This document shows, piece after piece, positions 1-7,147 of a stretch of 46,858 nt of DNA. A program made the position numbers and the translations under genes. The notes under the pieces are model-generated. The model was not told where the DNA came from. It made no database searches and saw only the letters and a list, made by a program, of their open reading frames with translations. Position 1 is the first letter of the stretch. Each line of letters opens with the position of its first letter. Source of the stretch: a virus; IMG/VR virus record IMGVR_UViG_3300021197_000877, positions 1-46,858 of that record; one strand, 5' to 3'.

Positions 1-142
1 AAGTAATATCTATTGGGAATAACGTGGAAGGGATAGAAGAAGGAGACGTTATTTACTACGATAAACACGCTGGACACGGAATCCAGCATAAAGATAAATT
101 TTACGGCGTTATAAAACAAATGGACGTCGTATTAATAGATTA
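1..142 (+). CDS. GroES/Cpn10-like co-chaperonin, C-terminal part (5' end outside window)
   Basis: Reading from base 3, an open frame of 46 codons ends with TAA at 140-142, and its start lies left of the window. The visible residues include EGIEEGDVIYYDKHAGHGI followed by KFYGVIKQMDVVLID. This matches the end of the Cpn10 fold: a GD(x)V(x) beta strand, a small loop, then a (V/I)I(K/R)xxDV(V/L)xx closing strand, as in GroES and the phage co-chaperonin T4 gp31. Phage co-chaperonins act as the lid of the host GroEL ring and help fold the capsid protein. A second protein with the same fold is encoded at 4119-4721. The 71-base gap to the next gene is A/C-rich and shows no clear promoter. The fold call is made from a short fragment. 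Confidence 0.6.
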
Positions 143-213
143 ACCAAAACCATAATCCACAAACCTCAAACATAAACAAACAAACAAATTATTAATTAAT
201 CAAAAAAAAGAAA

Positions 214-1101
214 ATGAACAAAAAACACAAAATGTTATTTTTTAGAGACCAAGCCGATGAGGCGGACGTTAATGGAATTGACGACCAGGTATGTATTCCT
301 GCGGACAGATTTGTTTCAATGTCTCCAGGTAACGCGACTACGTTAACATTATTTTTTAGAAGTATTAAAAATAACGATTTAACACACAATGATCAACTAA
401 GTTATGATACGGTTACTTTAACGGTAACACAGGGTGACATGCAGGAAGTTATGGATGCTCTTGTACAATTGTTTAACTCATCACCGCATTCAAACGGATT
501 TATTGTCGTCGCAGATGATTGTACTGATACGGATTCCGCTACAGCTGCATTAGCTGGATTGGATCATTCGTCATATGCTCACCCAAGTATTACAGGTGTC
601 GCAAGTATTACAGTGGCTGTTGAAAAGTACAGAACAGATATGCCTTCTATTGGTACTGCTGGTGTAGCTCCTACTGCTATTAGCGCTGGGGCTTTAAGTC
701 CTAACACGCATTATACTAATGCTGAAACAGCTGCTAAAGCGTATACAATACCTCAAGCTGGATCTGGTAGAGCAGGTGATTGGATCACCGTAACTTACAT
801 TGCTAATATTGGTAATGGTAATTTACATAGCTACACTGTGGGTGATACTAATTATGCTCCAGGATCTATGATTAGAGTACAACCACACGACGCAACTAGA
901 ATTGCTGTTGTAGACGTTTCAACTACTAATGATGACATTCTTAAGATCACTGGACTTACTAACGGAGATGGTGGTATTGGTACCACTATAACGTTTGTAA
1001 ACAAGACAGGTGCCGCAGATGGTTGGTCAGTTGACGCTATTGTTGAAGGTCAAGGAGCTTGCTCCGCTGCTTCTGCGACTACAGTATTTGCTGCAGGATA
1101 A
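214..1101 (+). CDS. Structural-type protein, possible capsid decoration or fibre protein
   Basis: This 295-residue protein has no signal peptide or membrane segment. It is rich in Thr, Ala, Gly and Val, a composition typical of beta-structured virion proteins. The N-terminal ~110 residues (FFRDQADEADVNGIDDQVCIP onward) resemble the whole of the next gene product, which begins YFYFRDVADEANDTSAHTS, so the two are paralogous. Residues from about 150 on form an extra module with repeated short beta-like stretches and a Gly/Ala-rich end. The ATG at 214 follows an A-rich leader with no Shine-Dalgarno motif. I infer an exposed particle protein. A specific role cannot be assigned from sequence. Confidence 0.6.
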   Translation: MNKKHKMLFFRDQADEADVNGIDDQVCIPADRFVSMSPGNATTLTLFFRSIKNNDLTHNDQLSYDTVTLTVTQGDMQEVMDALVQLFNSSPHSNGFIVVADDCTDTDSATAALAGLDHSSYAHPSITGVASITVAVEKYRTDMPSIGTAGVAPTAISAGALSPNTHYTNAETAAKAYTIPQAGSGRAGDWITVTYIANIGNGNLHSYTVGDTNYAPGSMIRVQPHDATRIAVVDVSTTNDDILKITGLTNGDGGIGTTITFVNKTGAADGWSVDAIVEGQGACSAASATTVFAAG

Positions 1102-1140
1102 TAGTTAACTAAATTATAAACATTAAAAAATAACAAAAAA

Positions 1141-1536
1141 ATGGAAAGATATTTTTATTTCAGAGACGTGGCTGATGAGGCTAACGATACAAGCGCGCAT
1201 ACATCCGTAATGGTCCCTGTAAAAAACATTACAGCTATAGGACCAGGAACCGCGATAACAGAACTTGACGTATGGTTTTTAAGTGGTAAAAATGAAACTC
1301 ACTCATCATACGCAAGACTTACGGTAACTAGAGGTAAGATGAAGCAAGTAACAGAAGAGATAGTGTCAGCTATGAACGCTGGACCTAATCACGATGGTGT
1401 TACAGTTATATATGACGCTATGACTACTGTTGATAATGCTTCTAGTATACAAGGTAAAATTGTAGGTGATGATGGAACGGTAGCTGCAAGAAGTTTGTCA
1501 TCAGATATTACTGGGGTAGCAGTTCACTCTGGTTAA
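1141..1536 (+). CDS. Small structural-type protein, paralogue of the upstream gene
   Basis: This 131-residue protein starts at an ATG preceded by an A-rich stretch. It shares with the upstream product the opening (F)FRDxADEA, a VxVP(x)xxI strand near residue 26, and a central VTRGKMKQVTEEIV segment that parallels VTQGDMQEVMDALV in the paralogue. It is the size of a single-domain decoration or tail-tip protein, and the upstream gene seems to be the same domain plus a C-terminal extension. There are no cysteines, no signal peptide and no transmembrane segment. The function is inferred only from composition and position among virion genes. Confidence 0.6.
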   Translation: MERYFYFRDVADEANDTSAHTSVMVPVKNITAIGPGTAITELDVWFLSGKNETHSSYARLTVTRGKMKQVTEEIVSAMNAGPNHDGVTVIYDAMTTVDNASSIQGKIVGDDGTVAARSLSSDITGVAVHSG

Positions 1537-1538
1537 TA

Positions 1539-1979
1539 TTGAGACTAACTGCGCAGGATCTGCGTGAACTAAACATCCTTAAGTACTACAGGCTCACACG
1601 AAAGTGGGCCTGTAAGACTTACGGGTTAACAGATGCAGATTTAGAATTATTAATTTACTTAGATTGTAAAAGAAGATTTACACGACAGGAGTTTATAGAC
1701 GGTACTTATACCATGAGTTGGGATAAGAATCGTTGGGAGAAGCTACGAAGGTTAGGTTGGATAGAAACCTGGAGACACAGAAACAGAACAACAATAAAGT
1801 ACTCGGTATTTAAAACATCATTTAAATGTTCTCAGTTAATTAGTAGAATATATAGAGTGTTGTTAGGTGAAGAAGATTTACCAGTATCAGAAAGAAGTAC
1901 TTTTTATAACAATAAAACATATACTGACAAGGTTTTTAATAAATCTATAGATGATATGATAAAAGATAAAGATAGATAA
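1539..1979 (+). CDS. Winged-helix (MarR-like) DNA-binding protein candidate
   Basis: This 146-residue protein starts at TTG at 1539, two bases after the previous stop. The next in-frame ATG lies about 58 codons in and would destroy the domain, so TTG is preferred. The segment LTDADLELLIYLDCKRRFTRQEF, then a Trp-rich helix (SWDKNRWEKLRRLGWIETW) and a basic hairpin (RHRNRTTIKYSV) follow the helix-turn-helix plus wing pattern of MarR-type regulators. The protein is strongly basic and aromatic, which fits DNA binding. Its place between virion genes suggests either a late transcription regulator or a DNA-packaging factor. The family call comes from pattern only. Confidence 0.5.
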   Translation: MRLTAQDLRELNILKYYRLTRKWACKTYGLTDADLELLIYLDCKRRFTRQEFIDGTYTMSWDKNRWEKLRRLGWIETWRHRNRTTIKYSVFKTSFKCSQLISRIYRVLLGEEDLPVSERSTFYNNKTYTDKVFNKSIDDMIKDKDR

Positions 1980-1980
1980 T

Positions 1981-2409
1981 ATGGGGTTTAAACTAGGTAG
2001 AAGTAGAGGTAATTACGCTGTTGGTGGAGAGATCAGAACAAAAATGCGTTTTGGTCAAGAAGCTGGTAGCGATGCGTCTGTACCTGGAACACCTGTTATT
2101 AGAAAACCATTAGAAGAAGGAATCATGGGTGAAGCTAATATGGATGGTAGTATATATATAAACGAAAATATAGTACCTGGAAGTAAAGAAGAAGCTCAAG
2201 TGTTAAACCATGAGATGAGACACTCTACAGATATGAAAACAGGTAAGTTAGCTTACGGTGATGACTTTGTTAAGTGGAATGGTAACATATACCCAAGAGA
2301 AGACATAAACGGTAAAGACATGATAAAAGTAGATGGACAATGGAAGGAAGCTGGCGAGCATAGCTTTCCTTGGGAAGAAGAAGCAAATAACGGAAATAAA
2401 AACATATGA
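1981..2409 (+). CDS. Small HExxH protein, putative zinc metallopeptidase domain
   Basis: This 142-residue protein has its ATG one base after the upstream stop and overlaps the holin gene by four bases (ATGA). Residues 77-81 read HEMRH, a HExxH zinc-peptidase motif in the context AQVLNHEMRHSTDM, which looks like the active-site helix of a zincin. A Glu-rich stretch near the end (WEEEAN) could supply a third ligand. The first 30 residues are basic and Gly-rich. The zincin call rests on one motif. It might mature a virion protein, or it could belong to the lysis set next to the holin. Both are inference. Confidence 0.45.
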   Translation: MGFKLGRSRGNYAVGGEIRTKMRFGQEAGSDASVPGTPVIRKPLEEGIMGEANMDGSIYINENIVPGSKEEAQVLNHEMRHSTDMKTGKLAYGDDFVKWNGNIYPREDINGKDMIKVDGQWKEAGEHSFPWEEEANNGNKNI

Positions 2410-2798
2410 GTATATTAGCAAGTATATTTTCAGGCGGAGCTACTGAATTAATAAAAGGCGTAGGTGGAGTTATAGATGATTTACATACGTCTAAAGAAGA
2501 AAAGCTTGATGCCGAAAAGAAAATAAAAGATATGATAATGAGTTACGAAGCTGAGATGCAAAAGCAAGTAACTGAAAGATGGTCGATGGATATGAAGTCG
2601 GACTCTTGGTTATCAAAAAATATAAGACCACTAGTTTTAATATTTCTAGTAGTATCAACAGTGTTGTTAGTTTTTATCGACGCTGGAGTTATTGCTTTTG
2701 AAGTTAAAGCTTCATGGGTAGACTTATTACAATTAGTATTAATAACCGTGATCGGTGCTTATTTTGGCGGTAGATCACTAGAAAAAGTAAAAAAATAA
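2406..2798 (+). CDS. Holin, 3TM-holin (GTA_holin-like) type
   Basis: This 130-residue protein starts at an ATG that overlaps the previous gene. It has a short hydrophobic N-terminus (ILASIFSGGATELIKGVGGVI), a charged helix (KEEKLDAEKKIKDMIMSYEAEM), then SWLSKNIRPLVLIFLVVSTV at the start of one membrane segment (about 75-97) and a second at about 103-122 (LLQLVLITVIGAYFGGRS). The order of charged helix, S(W)LxKNxRP(L) and two terminal membrane helices is typical of the 3TM holin family of phages and gene-transfer agents. It would permeabilise the inner membrane at the end of infection. The likely partner endolysin lies far away at 41504-41971. Confidence 0.8.
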   Translation: MSILASIFSGGATELIKGVGGVIDDLHTSKEEKLDAEKKIKDMIMSYEAEMQKQVTERWSMDMKSDSWLSKNIRPLVLIFLVVSTVLLVFIDAGVIAFEVKASWVDLLQLVLITVIGAYFGGRSLEKVKK

Positions 2799-2803
2799 AT
2801 AAA

Positions 2804-3595
2804 ATGGGAAAATTTTTTAATGTAGACGTGCTTCCAGATTGTATTGCTGGAGATATTTCTGACAATCCAGGAAGCGGTGATGTAGCCGCTAGTAGTGTTA
2901 TATTTGGTTGGACAGCAGTAGATGTCCCAAAAGGATCTTGTATGCTAAGAAGTATTGTAGCTTCTGTAAACGGTGAAGACGGGGCAATTGCTGGTTCCGC
3001 GGTTGATCTTGAATTGCTATTTGCAAAGTCAATAGATGGTGTTGCACCACCTTCTATAGGTACTATTGGCGCGGCTCCAACCTGTAACGGAAGCACTAAT
3101 TGGGCGCGTAATTTAGTTGGCGCTTATAGATTAGAAAGTGCACAATTTAAAGGTACGTTAGCTAAAACGCCATTTAGAGTTGTTTATACAGGACCTGGTG
3201 GAGGTGCTGATTCTAATCTTGGGTTTAACACTGTAATAGATTTAGAACCTGAAAGTGGTACAAATGTTGGATATGATAAACTATATGTAGCTGGAATTCA
3301 GACAACAGCAAGACATTATGGGACAGGTGTTTTAGTTAACGGAGCGATAACGTCTGATACAGCGACAAGCATCACTGTTGATGGTACGGATGTTAGAAAG
3401 GTATTCTGTATAGGCGATGAAGTATATATACAAGGTGTTGACACAGCTCTAGGAACAATTAAATCTATGACACACGATGGTACAGACGGTACTATAGTAT
3501 TGAATGCTGCTATTGCAGGGGGTACAGATTTAACAAATAACCACGAACTATTAAACGCAAATCCATGGAGATTTAAACTTGGATTCGAAAGATAA
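2804..3595 (+). CDS. Structural-type protein of unknown role
   Basis: This 263-residue protein starts at ATG 2804, five bases after the holin stop. It is Gly-, Ala-, Thr- and Asp-rich with alternating hydrophobic strands. It has few cysteines, no signal peptide and no membrane segment. The C-terminal third (VRKVFCIGDEVYIQGVDTALGTIKSMTHDGTDGTIVLN, positions about 198-235) has the small beta-domain pattern GDxVxI...GxIxxxxxDGTxGTIVL, which recurs in the tail and capsid proteins of this genome. This suggests a beta-sandwich virion component. I do not recognise the family. Confidence 0.55.
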   Translation: MGKFFNVDVLPDCIAGDISDNPGSGDVAASSVIFGWTAVDVPKGSCMLRSIVASVNGEDGAIAGSAVDLELLFAKSIDGVAPPSIGTIGAAPTCNGSTNWARNLVGAYRLESAQFKGTLAKTPFRVVYTGPGGGADSNLGFNTVIDLEPESGTNVGYDKLYVAGIQTTARHYGTGVLVNGAITSDTATSITVDGTDVRKVFCIGDEVYIQGVDTALGTIKSMTHDGTDGTIVLNAAIAGGTDLTNNHELLNANPWRFKLGFER

Positions 3596-3626
3596 AAACA
3601 AATTAAATTAACTTAAATTAAATAAA

Positions 3627-3914
3627 ATGGCAAAAAACACAACAAAAAAAATCAAAGAATTAAGAGGTGAAAAACCTTCTAAAATTACAAACGAAGAATT
3701 AAATCAAGTACAATCAGTAATTAACGATATTAATAGAGCGCAACTAGAGGTTGGATCTATTGAAAGTAAAAAACATAATCTTTTACACCACGTATCGGTA
3801 TTACAAGAACAGTTAAGTAAAATGCAAGTCGACTTTGAAAAGACTTATGGTACAGCTGACATTAACATTCAAGATGGTACTATAAATCATAAAGAAGATG
3901 TCAAAACTGATTAG
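3627..3914 (+). CDS. Small coiled-coil protein of unknown function
   Basis: This 95-residue protein starts with MAKNTTKKIKELRGEK after an ATTAAAT-rich leader. Residues about 20-75 form a predicted helix with heptad-like spacing of Leu, Val and Ile (NQVQSVINDINRAQLEVG, then LLHHVSVLQEQLSKMQ). The last 15 residues are polar and overlap the next gene by 17 bases in another frame. Proteins of this size and helix content are common just before the packaging genes of marine phages. No function is assigned. Confidence 0.6.
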   Translation: MAKNTTKKIKELRGEKPSKITNEELNQVQSVINDINRAQLEVGSIESKKHNLLHHVSVLQEQLSKMQVDFEKTYGTADINIQDGTINHKEDVKTD

Positions 3915-4119
3915 AAAAATTACCATAGGTAAAGATTACAAAAACGACGCTATGCATTACTCTGTTGGTCAAGAAGTATATGGTGGACATACTATTTGTG
4001 ATATAATAGAGGAAAAAGAAAAGTACTCTATTTATATCAAGAAAAACAAAGATGTATTACCGTGGAAAGACTTTAACAAAAACATGGCTGTGTCTATAGA
4101 ATATAATCTACAGTACTAA
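3898..4119 (+). CDS. Small hypothetical protein
   Basis: This 73-residue protein starts at ATG 3898 inside the end of the preceding gene and ends in TAATG shared with the next gene. That suggests translational coupling across all three. It has a mixed beta pattern (IRKITIGKDY, YSVGQEVYGGHTICDIIEE, YSIYIKK, AVSIEYNLQY) and may be a small beta-barrel or sandwich. It has no signal peptide or membrane helix. The function is unknown. The gene is supported by tight coupling and by a coding-like amino acid mix. Confidence 0.6.
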   Translation: MSKLIRKITIGKDYKNDAMHYSVGQEVYGGHTICDIIEEKEKYSIYIKKNKDVLPWKDFNKNMAVSIEYNLQY

Positions 4120-4721
4120 TGAAAGCGCCTTTTGACTTTGTTATAGAGCCAAAGGGAAATAGATATAACAATACTACTAAAGTCGGATCTTCGCGTTTGA
4201 TACTTAATACGGAGGTTTATAATCACCAATTTGTGAATAGACAAGCTATTGTTAAATCTGTTCCCACAGCTTTTGAAACAGAGATACAACCTGGAGATAC
4301 TATTATAACGCATCACAATATATTTAGAAGATGGCATGATGTTAGAGGCAACGAAAAGAATAGTAGAAGTTATTTTAATGAAAACACTTATTTTGTAAAA
4401 GAAGACCAAGTGTACTTGTACAAAAGAAACGGTGAGTGGAAAGCACCTAAAGGATATTGCTTTGTACAGCCGATTAAAGATAGAACAAGATTTGGCGTTG
4501 ATGAAGAAGAGTCTTGTATAGGTATTGTTAAGCATACAGATGGCGCGTATAGCAAGGGGGATTTAGTGGGCTTTACGCCTTTTTCAACGTACGAGTTTAT
4601 AGTTGATGGAAAAAGACTATATAGAGTTATGACACAATTTATTACAATTAAATATGAATACGAAGGAAACGAAGAAGAGTATAATCCAAGCTGGGCAGAA
4701 AGCAGTGGAGGAGCTGATTAA
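4119..4721 (+). CDS. Two-domain GroES/Cpn10-like co-chaperonin
   Basis: This 200-residue protein starts at ATG 4119 (TAATG with the previous stop). It appears to hold two Cpn10-fold units. The first (about 25-105) includes NRQAIVKSVPTAFETEIQPG, then DTIITHHNIFRRW and a long insertion ending FVKEDQVYLYK. The second (about 108-190) runs APKGYCFVQPIKD, ESCIGIVKHTDGAYSKGDLV and LYRVMTQFITIKYE. Each unit shows the family order: opening strand with P, mobile-loop region, (A)IVKxV, a GDxV strand and a closing strand. It could cap host GroEL for capsid folding, like T4 gp31. Its place next to the terminase genes suggests expression with packaging. The tandem arrangement is unusual. Confidence 0.55.
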   Translation: MKAPFDFVIEPKGNRYNNTTKVGSSRLILNTEVYNHQFVNRQAIVKSVPTAFETEIQPGDTIITHHNIFRRWHDVRGNEKNSRSYFNENTYFVKEDQVYLYKRNGEWKAPKGYCFVQPIKDRTRFGVDEEESCIGIVKHTDGAYSKGDLVGFTPFSTYEFIVDGKRLYRVMTQFITIKYEYEGNEEEYNPSWAESSGGAD

Positions 4722-4929
4722 AGTTGCAAAAGAACCTATTGTAGATTCAGACGACGACATATCAGCTGATAGATTAAAAAATGCCGCAGCTACTAAAAAA
4801 CTAGCTATATTTGACGCATTCGAAATACTTAACAGAATCCAAGAAGAAGAAAACTTACTCGAGGGCAAAACACCTGAAGAGGCAGAGAAAAAAGTCTTTA
4901 AAGGATTCGCAGAAGGTAGATCTAAGTAA
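4654..4929 (+). CDS. Terminase small-subunit candidate
   Basis: This 91-residue acidic helical protein starts at ATG 4654. It overlaps the preceding gene by 68 bases and shares TAATG with the large terminase gene. Helices are predicted at about 8-28 (IIQAGQKAVEELIKVAKE) and 41-65 (DRLKNAAATKKLAIFDAFEILN). The second helix, with NAAATKKLAIFDAFE, looks like a conserved core. Position directly before the large terminase and small size are the main support for calling it the DNA-recognition subunit. No helix-turn-helix motif is obvious, so it could be another packaging factor. Confidence 0.5.
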   Translation: MNTKETKKSIIQAGQKAVEELIKVAKEPIVDSDDDISADRLKNAAATKKLAIFDAFEILNRIQEEENLLEGKTPEEAEKKVFKGFAEGRSK

Positions 4930-7142
4930 TGTACAAGCAAAGTTTAGTTAATACAGTTGAGCCGATAAAAAAGACCACTATTACCAGAATGAATAGGGGT
5001 AAGAAGTGGAAGTACGGTTACAACAAAGAACACGACTTAATTGTGTTATCACACAATGGAGTTATAGGTGAAATTATAGAGATACAAAATTTAATTATAG
5101 CGCTACCGAAACCACCTAAAGAAGTATATACACATCCAAAGAATAAGTGGGTTAAACAGGAATATCCTAAAGAGCTCCAAAGGATCAAAAACATATTCGA
5201 TTGGAGGGGTTATCCGGAAAATAATAAAGAAAAATGGTACGATTACATAGACGAGGAGTTTAAACGTCGAGAAGAGGGTTTCTGGTTTATGAATAATGGT
5301 AAACCAACCTGGATAACCGGTACGCACTATATGTATTTACAATGGAGTAAGATTGATGTTGGAGCCCCAGATTTTAGAGAAGCAAATAGATTGTTCTATA
5401 TATTCTGGGAAGCTTGTAAAGCGGATAAAAGATGTTACGGAATGTGTTACCTTAAAAACCGTAGGTCTGGATTCTCTTTTATGTCATCAGCAGAAACAGT
5501 TAATTTAGCCACTATATCAAGTGATAGTAGATATGGTATATTATCTAAATCAGGTGCAGATGCGAAAAAAATGTTTACAGACAAGGTCGTTCCTATATCG
5601 ATTAACTATCCGTTCTTTTTTAAACCTATACAAGATGGAATGGATCGTCCAAAATCCGAGCTTGCTTATCGTGTTCCTGCTAGTAAGTTTACGAGGAAGA
5701 AGATTACGGCGAACGAACAACTCGAAGATATTAAAGGATTAGACACAACAATTGATTGGAAGAATACAGGAGACAATAGTTATGATGGGGAGAAACTAAG
5801 TTTGTTAGTTCATGATGAAAGTGGTAAATGGGAAAGACCAGACAATATATTAAATAACTGGAGGGTTACAAAAACATGTTTAAGATTAGGTAGTAGAATA
5901 GTTGGGAAGTGTATGATGGGATCAACGTCAAACGCTTTAGACAAAGGTGGAGATAACTTTAAAAAACTATATAATGATTCAGATGTTACAAAAAGAAACC
6001 GTAATGGACAGACAAAGTCTGGTTTATATTCTTTGTTTATCCCAATGGAGTGGAACTACGAAGGATTTATTGATGAACACGGATATCCAGTCTTCGATAA
6101 TCCAGATAATGATGTCCTCGGACCAGATGGTGAATTAATAGAAGTAGGTATAATAGAGCACTGGAACAACGAAGCAGAAGGATTAAAATCTGATCAAGAC
6201 GGATTAAACGAGTTTTATAGACAGTTTCCAAGAACTACAGAACATGCGTTTAGAGATGAAACTAAAAACAGCATCTTTAATTTAATAAAGATATACGAAC
6301 AGATAGATTACAACGAGGAAATGTCTAATACTCTTGGTATAACAAAAGGTAATTTTCAATGGGTTAATGGTATAAAAGATTCTCAAGTTATATTTTATCC
6401 AGACGCAAAAGGTAGGTTTAAAATAAGTTGGACACCTCCTCAACACATGCAAAATAAAATAGTTTTGAAAAATGGGGTAAAATATCCCGCTAATCAACAC
6501 ATGGGAGCTTTTGGTTGTGATAGTTATGATATATCAGGGACTGTTGATGGAGTGGGTTCTAAGGGAGCTTTACACGGATTAACAAAGTTTTCAATGGAAG
6601 ACGCTCCTGCTAATCAATTTTTTTTAGAATATCTAGCTAGACCACAAACTGCTGAAATATTTTTTGAAGACGTGTTAATGGCTTGCGTTTTTTACGGTAT
6701 GCCTATATTAGCAGAAAACAACAAGCCGCGTTTGTTATATTACTTAAGAAGAAGAGGATACAGAGGGTACTCTATGAATAGACCAGATAAAATATGGAAT
6801 AAACTATCTGTAACAGAAAAAGAAATAGGTGGTATACCAAACACAAGCGAAGATATAAAGCAAGCTCACGCGGCCGCTATTGAGATGTATATTCAAGACC
6901 ACGTTGGTATTAAACAAGATGGAAGTTTTGGTGCTCTTTACTTTAACGATCTTTTAAACGATTGGAGTAGATTTGATATAACAAAAAGAACAAAACACGA
7001 TGCTTCTATTAGTTCTGGTTTAGCTATAATGGCGTGCAATAGACATTTATACGCTCCTAACGCTAAGATTGAAAAACCTAAACTAAATATAAATATATCC
7101 AAGTATTCAAACACTGGAAGTAATTCACGAATAATAAAATAA
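4929..7142 (+). CDS. terL: Terminase large subunit (packaging ATPase/nuclease)
   Basis: This 737-residue protein cuts concatemeric DNA and pumps it into the prohead. The ATPase half contains a nucleotide-loop region at about 175-185 (KNRRSGFSF, residues 176-184) that replaces a usual GKS/T P-loop. It also has a Walker B strand ending in DE at 296-297 (LLVHDESGKW). The nuclease half has acidic residues in RNase H-like context: D531 in AFGCDSYD and D691 in KHDASISSGLAI. The length fits large terminases of short-tailed phages of Bacteroidetes. It is preceded by the small-subunit candidate and followed five bases later by the portal gene. The odd P-loop is described in the findings. Confidence 0.85.
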   Translation: MYKQSLVNTVEPIKKTTITRMNRGKKWKYGYNKEHDLIVLSHNGVIGEIIEIQNLIIALPKPPKEVYTHPKNKWVKQEYPKELQRIKNIFDWRGYPENNKEKWYDYIDEEFKRREEGFWFMNNGKPTWITGTHYMYLQWSKIDVGAPDFREANRLFYIFWEACKADKRCYGMCYLKNRRSGFSFMSSAETVNLATISSDSRYGILSKSGADAKKMFTDKVVPISINYPFFFKPIQDGMDRPKSELAYRVPASKFTRKKITANEQLEDIKGLDTTIDWKNTGDNSYDGEKLSLLVHDESGKWERPDNILNNWRVTKTCLRLGSRIVGKCMMGSTSNALDKGGDNFKKLYNDSDVTKRNRNGQTKSGLYSLFIPMEWNYEGFIDEHGYPVFDNPDNDVLGPDGELIEVGIIEHWNNEAEGLKSDQDGLNEFYRQFPRTTEHAFRDETKNSIFNLIKIYEQIDYNEEMSNTLGITKGNFQWVNGIKDSQVIFYPDAKGRFKISWTPPQHMQNKIVLKNGVKYPANQHMGAFGCDSYDISGTVDGVGSKGALHGLTKFSMEDAPANQFFLEYLARPQTAEIFFEDVLMACVFYGMPILAENNKPRLLYYLRRRGYRGYSMNRPDKIWNKLSVTEKEIGGIPNTSEDIKQAHAAAIEMYIQDHVGIKQDGSFGALYFNDLLNDWSRFDITKRTKHDASISSGLAIMACNRHLYAPNAKIEKPKLNINISKYSNTGSNSRIIK

Positions 7143-7147
7143 TAAAT

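Noticed and set aside
2704-3096. Minus-strand frame over the end of the holin gene and the start of the next gene
   Set aside because: It is Pro/Ser-rich with no recognisable domain, and it overlaps two well supported plus-strand genes.
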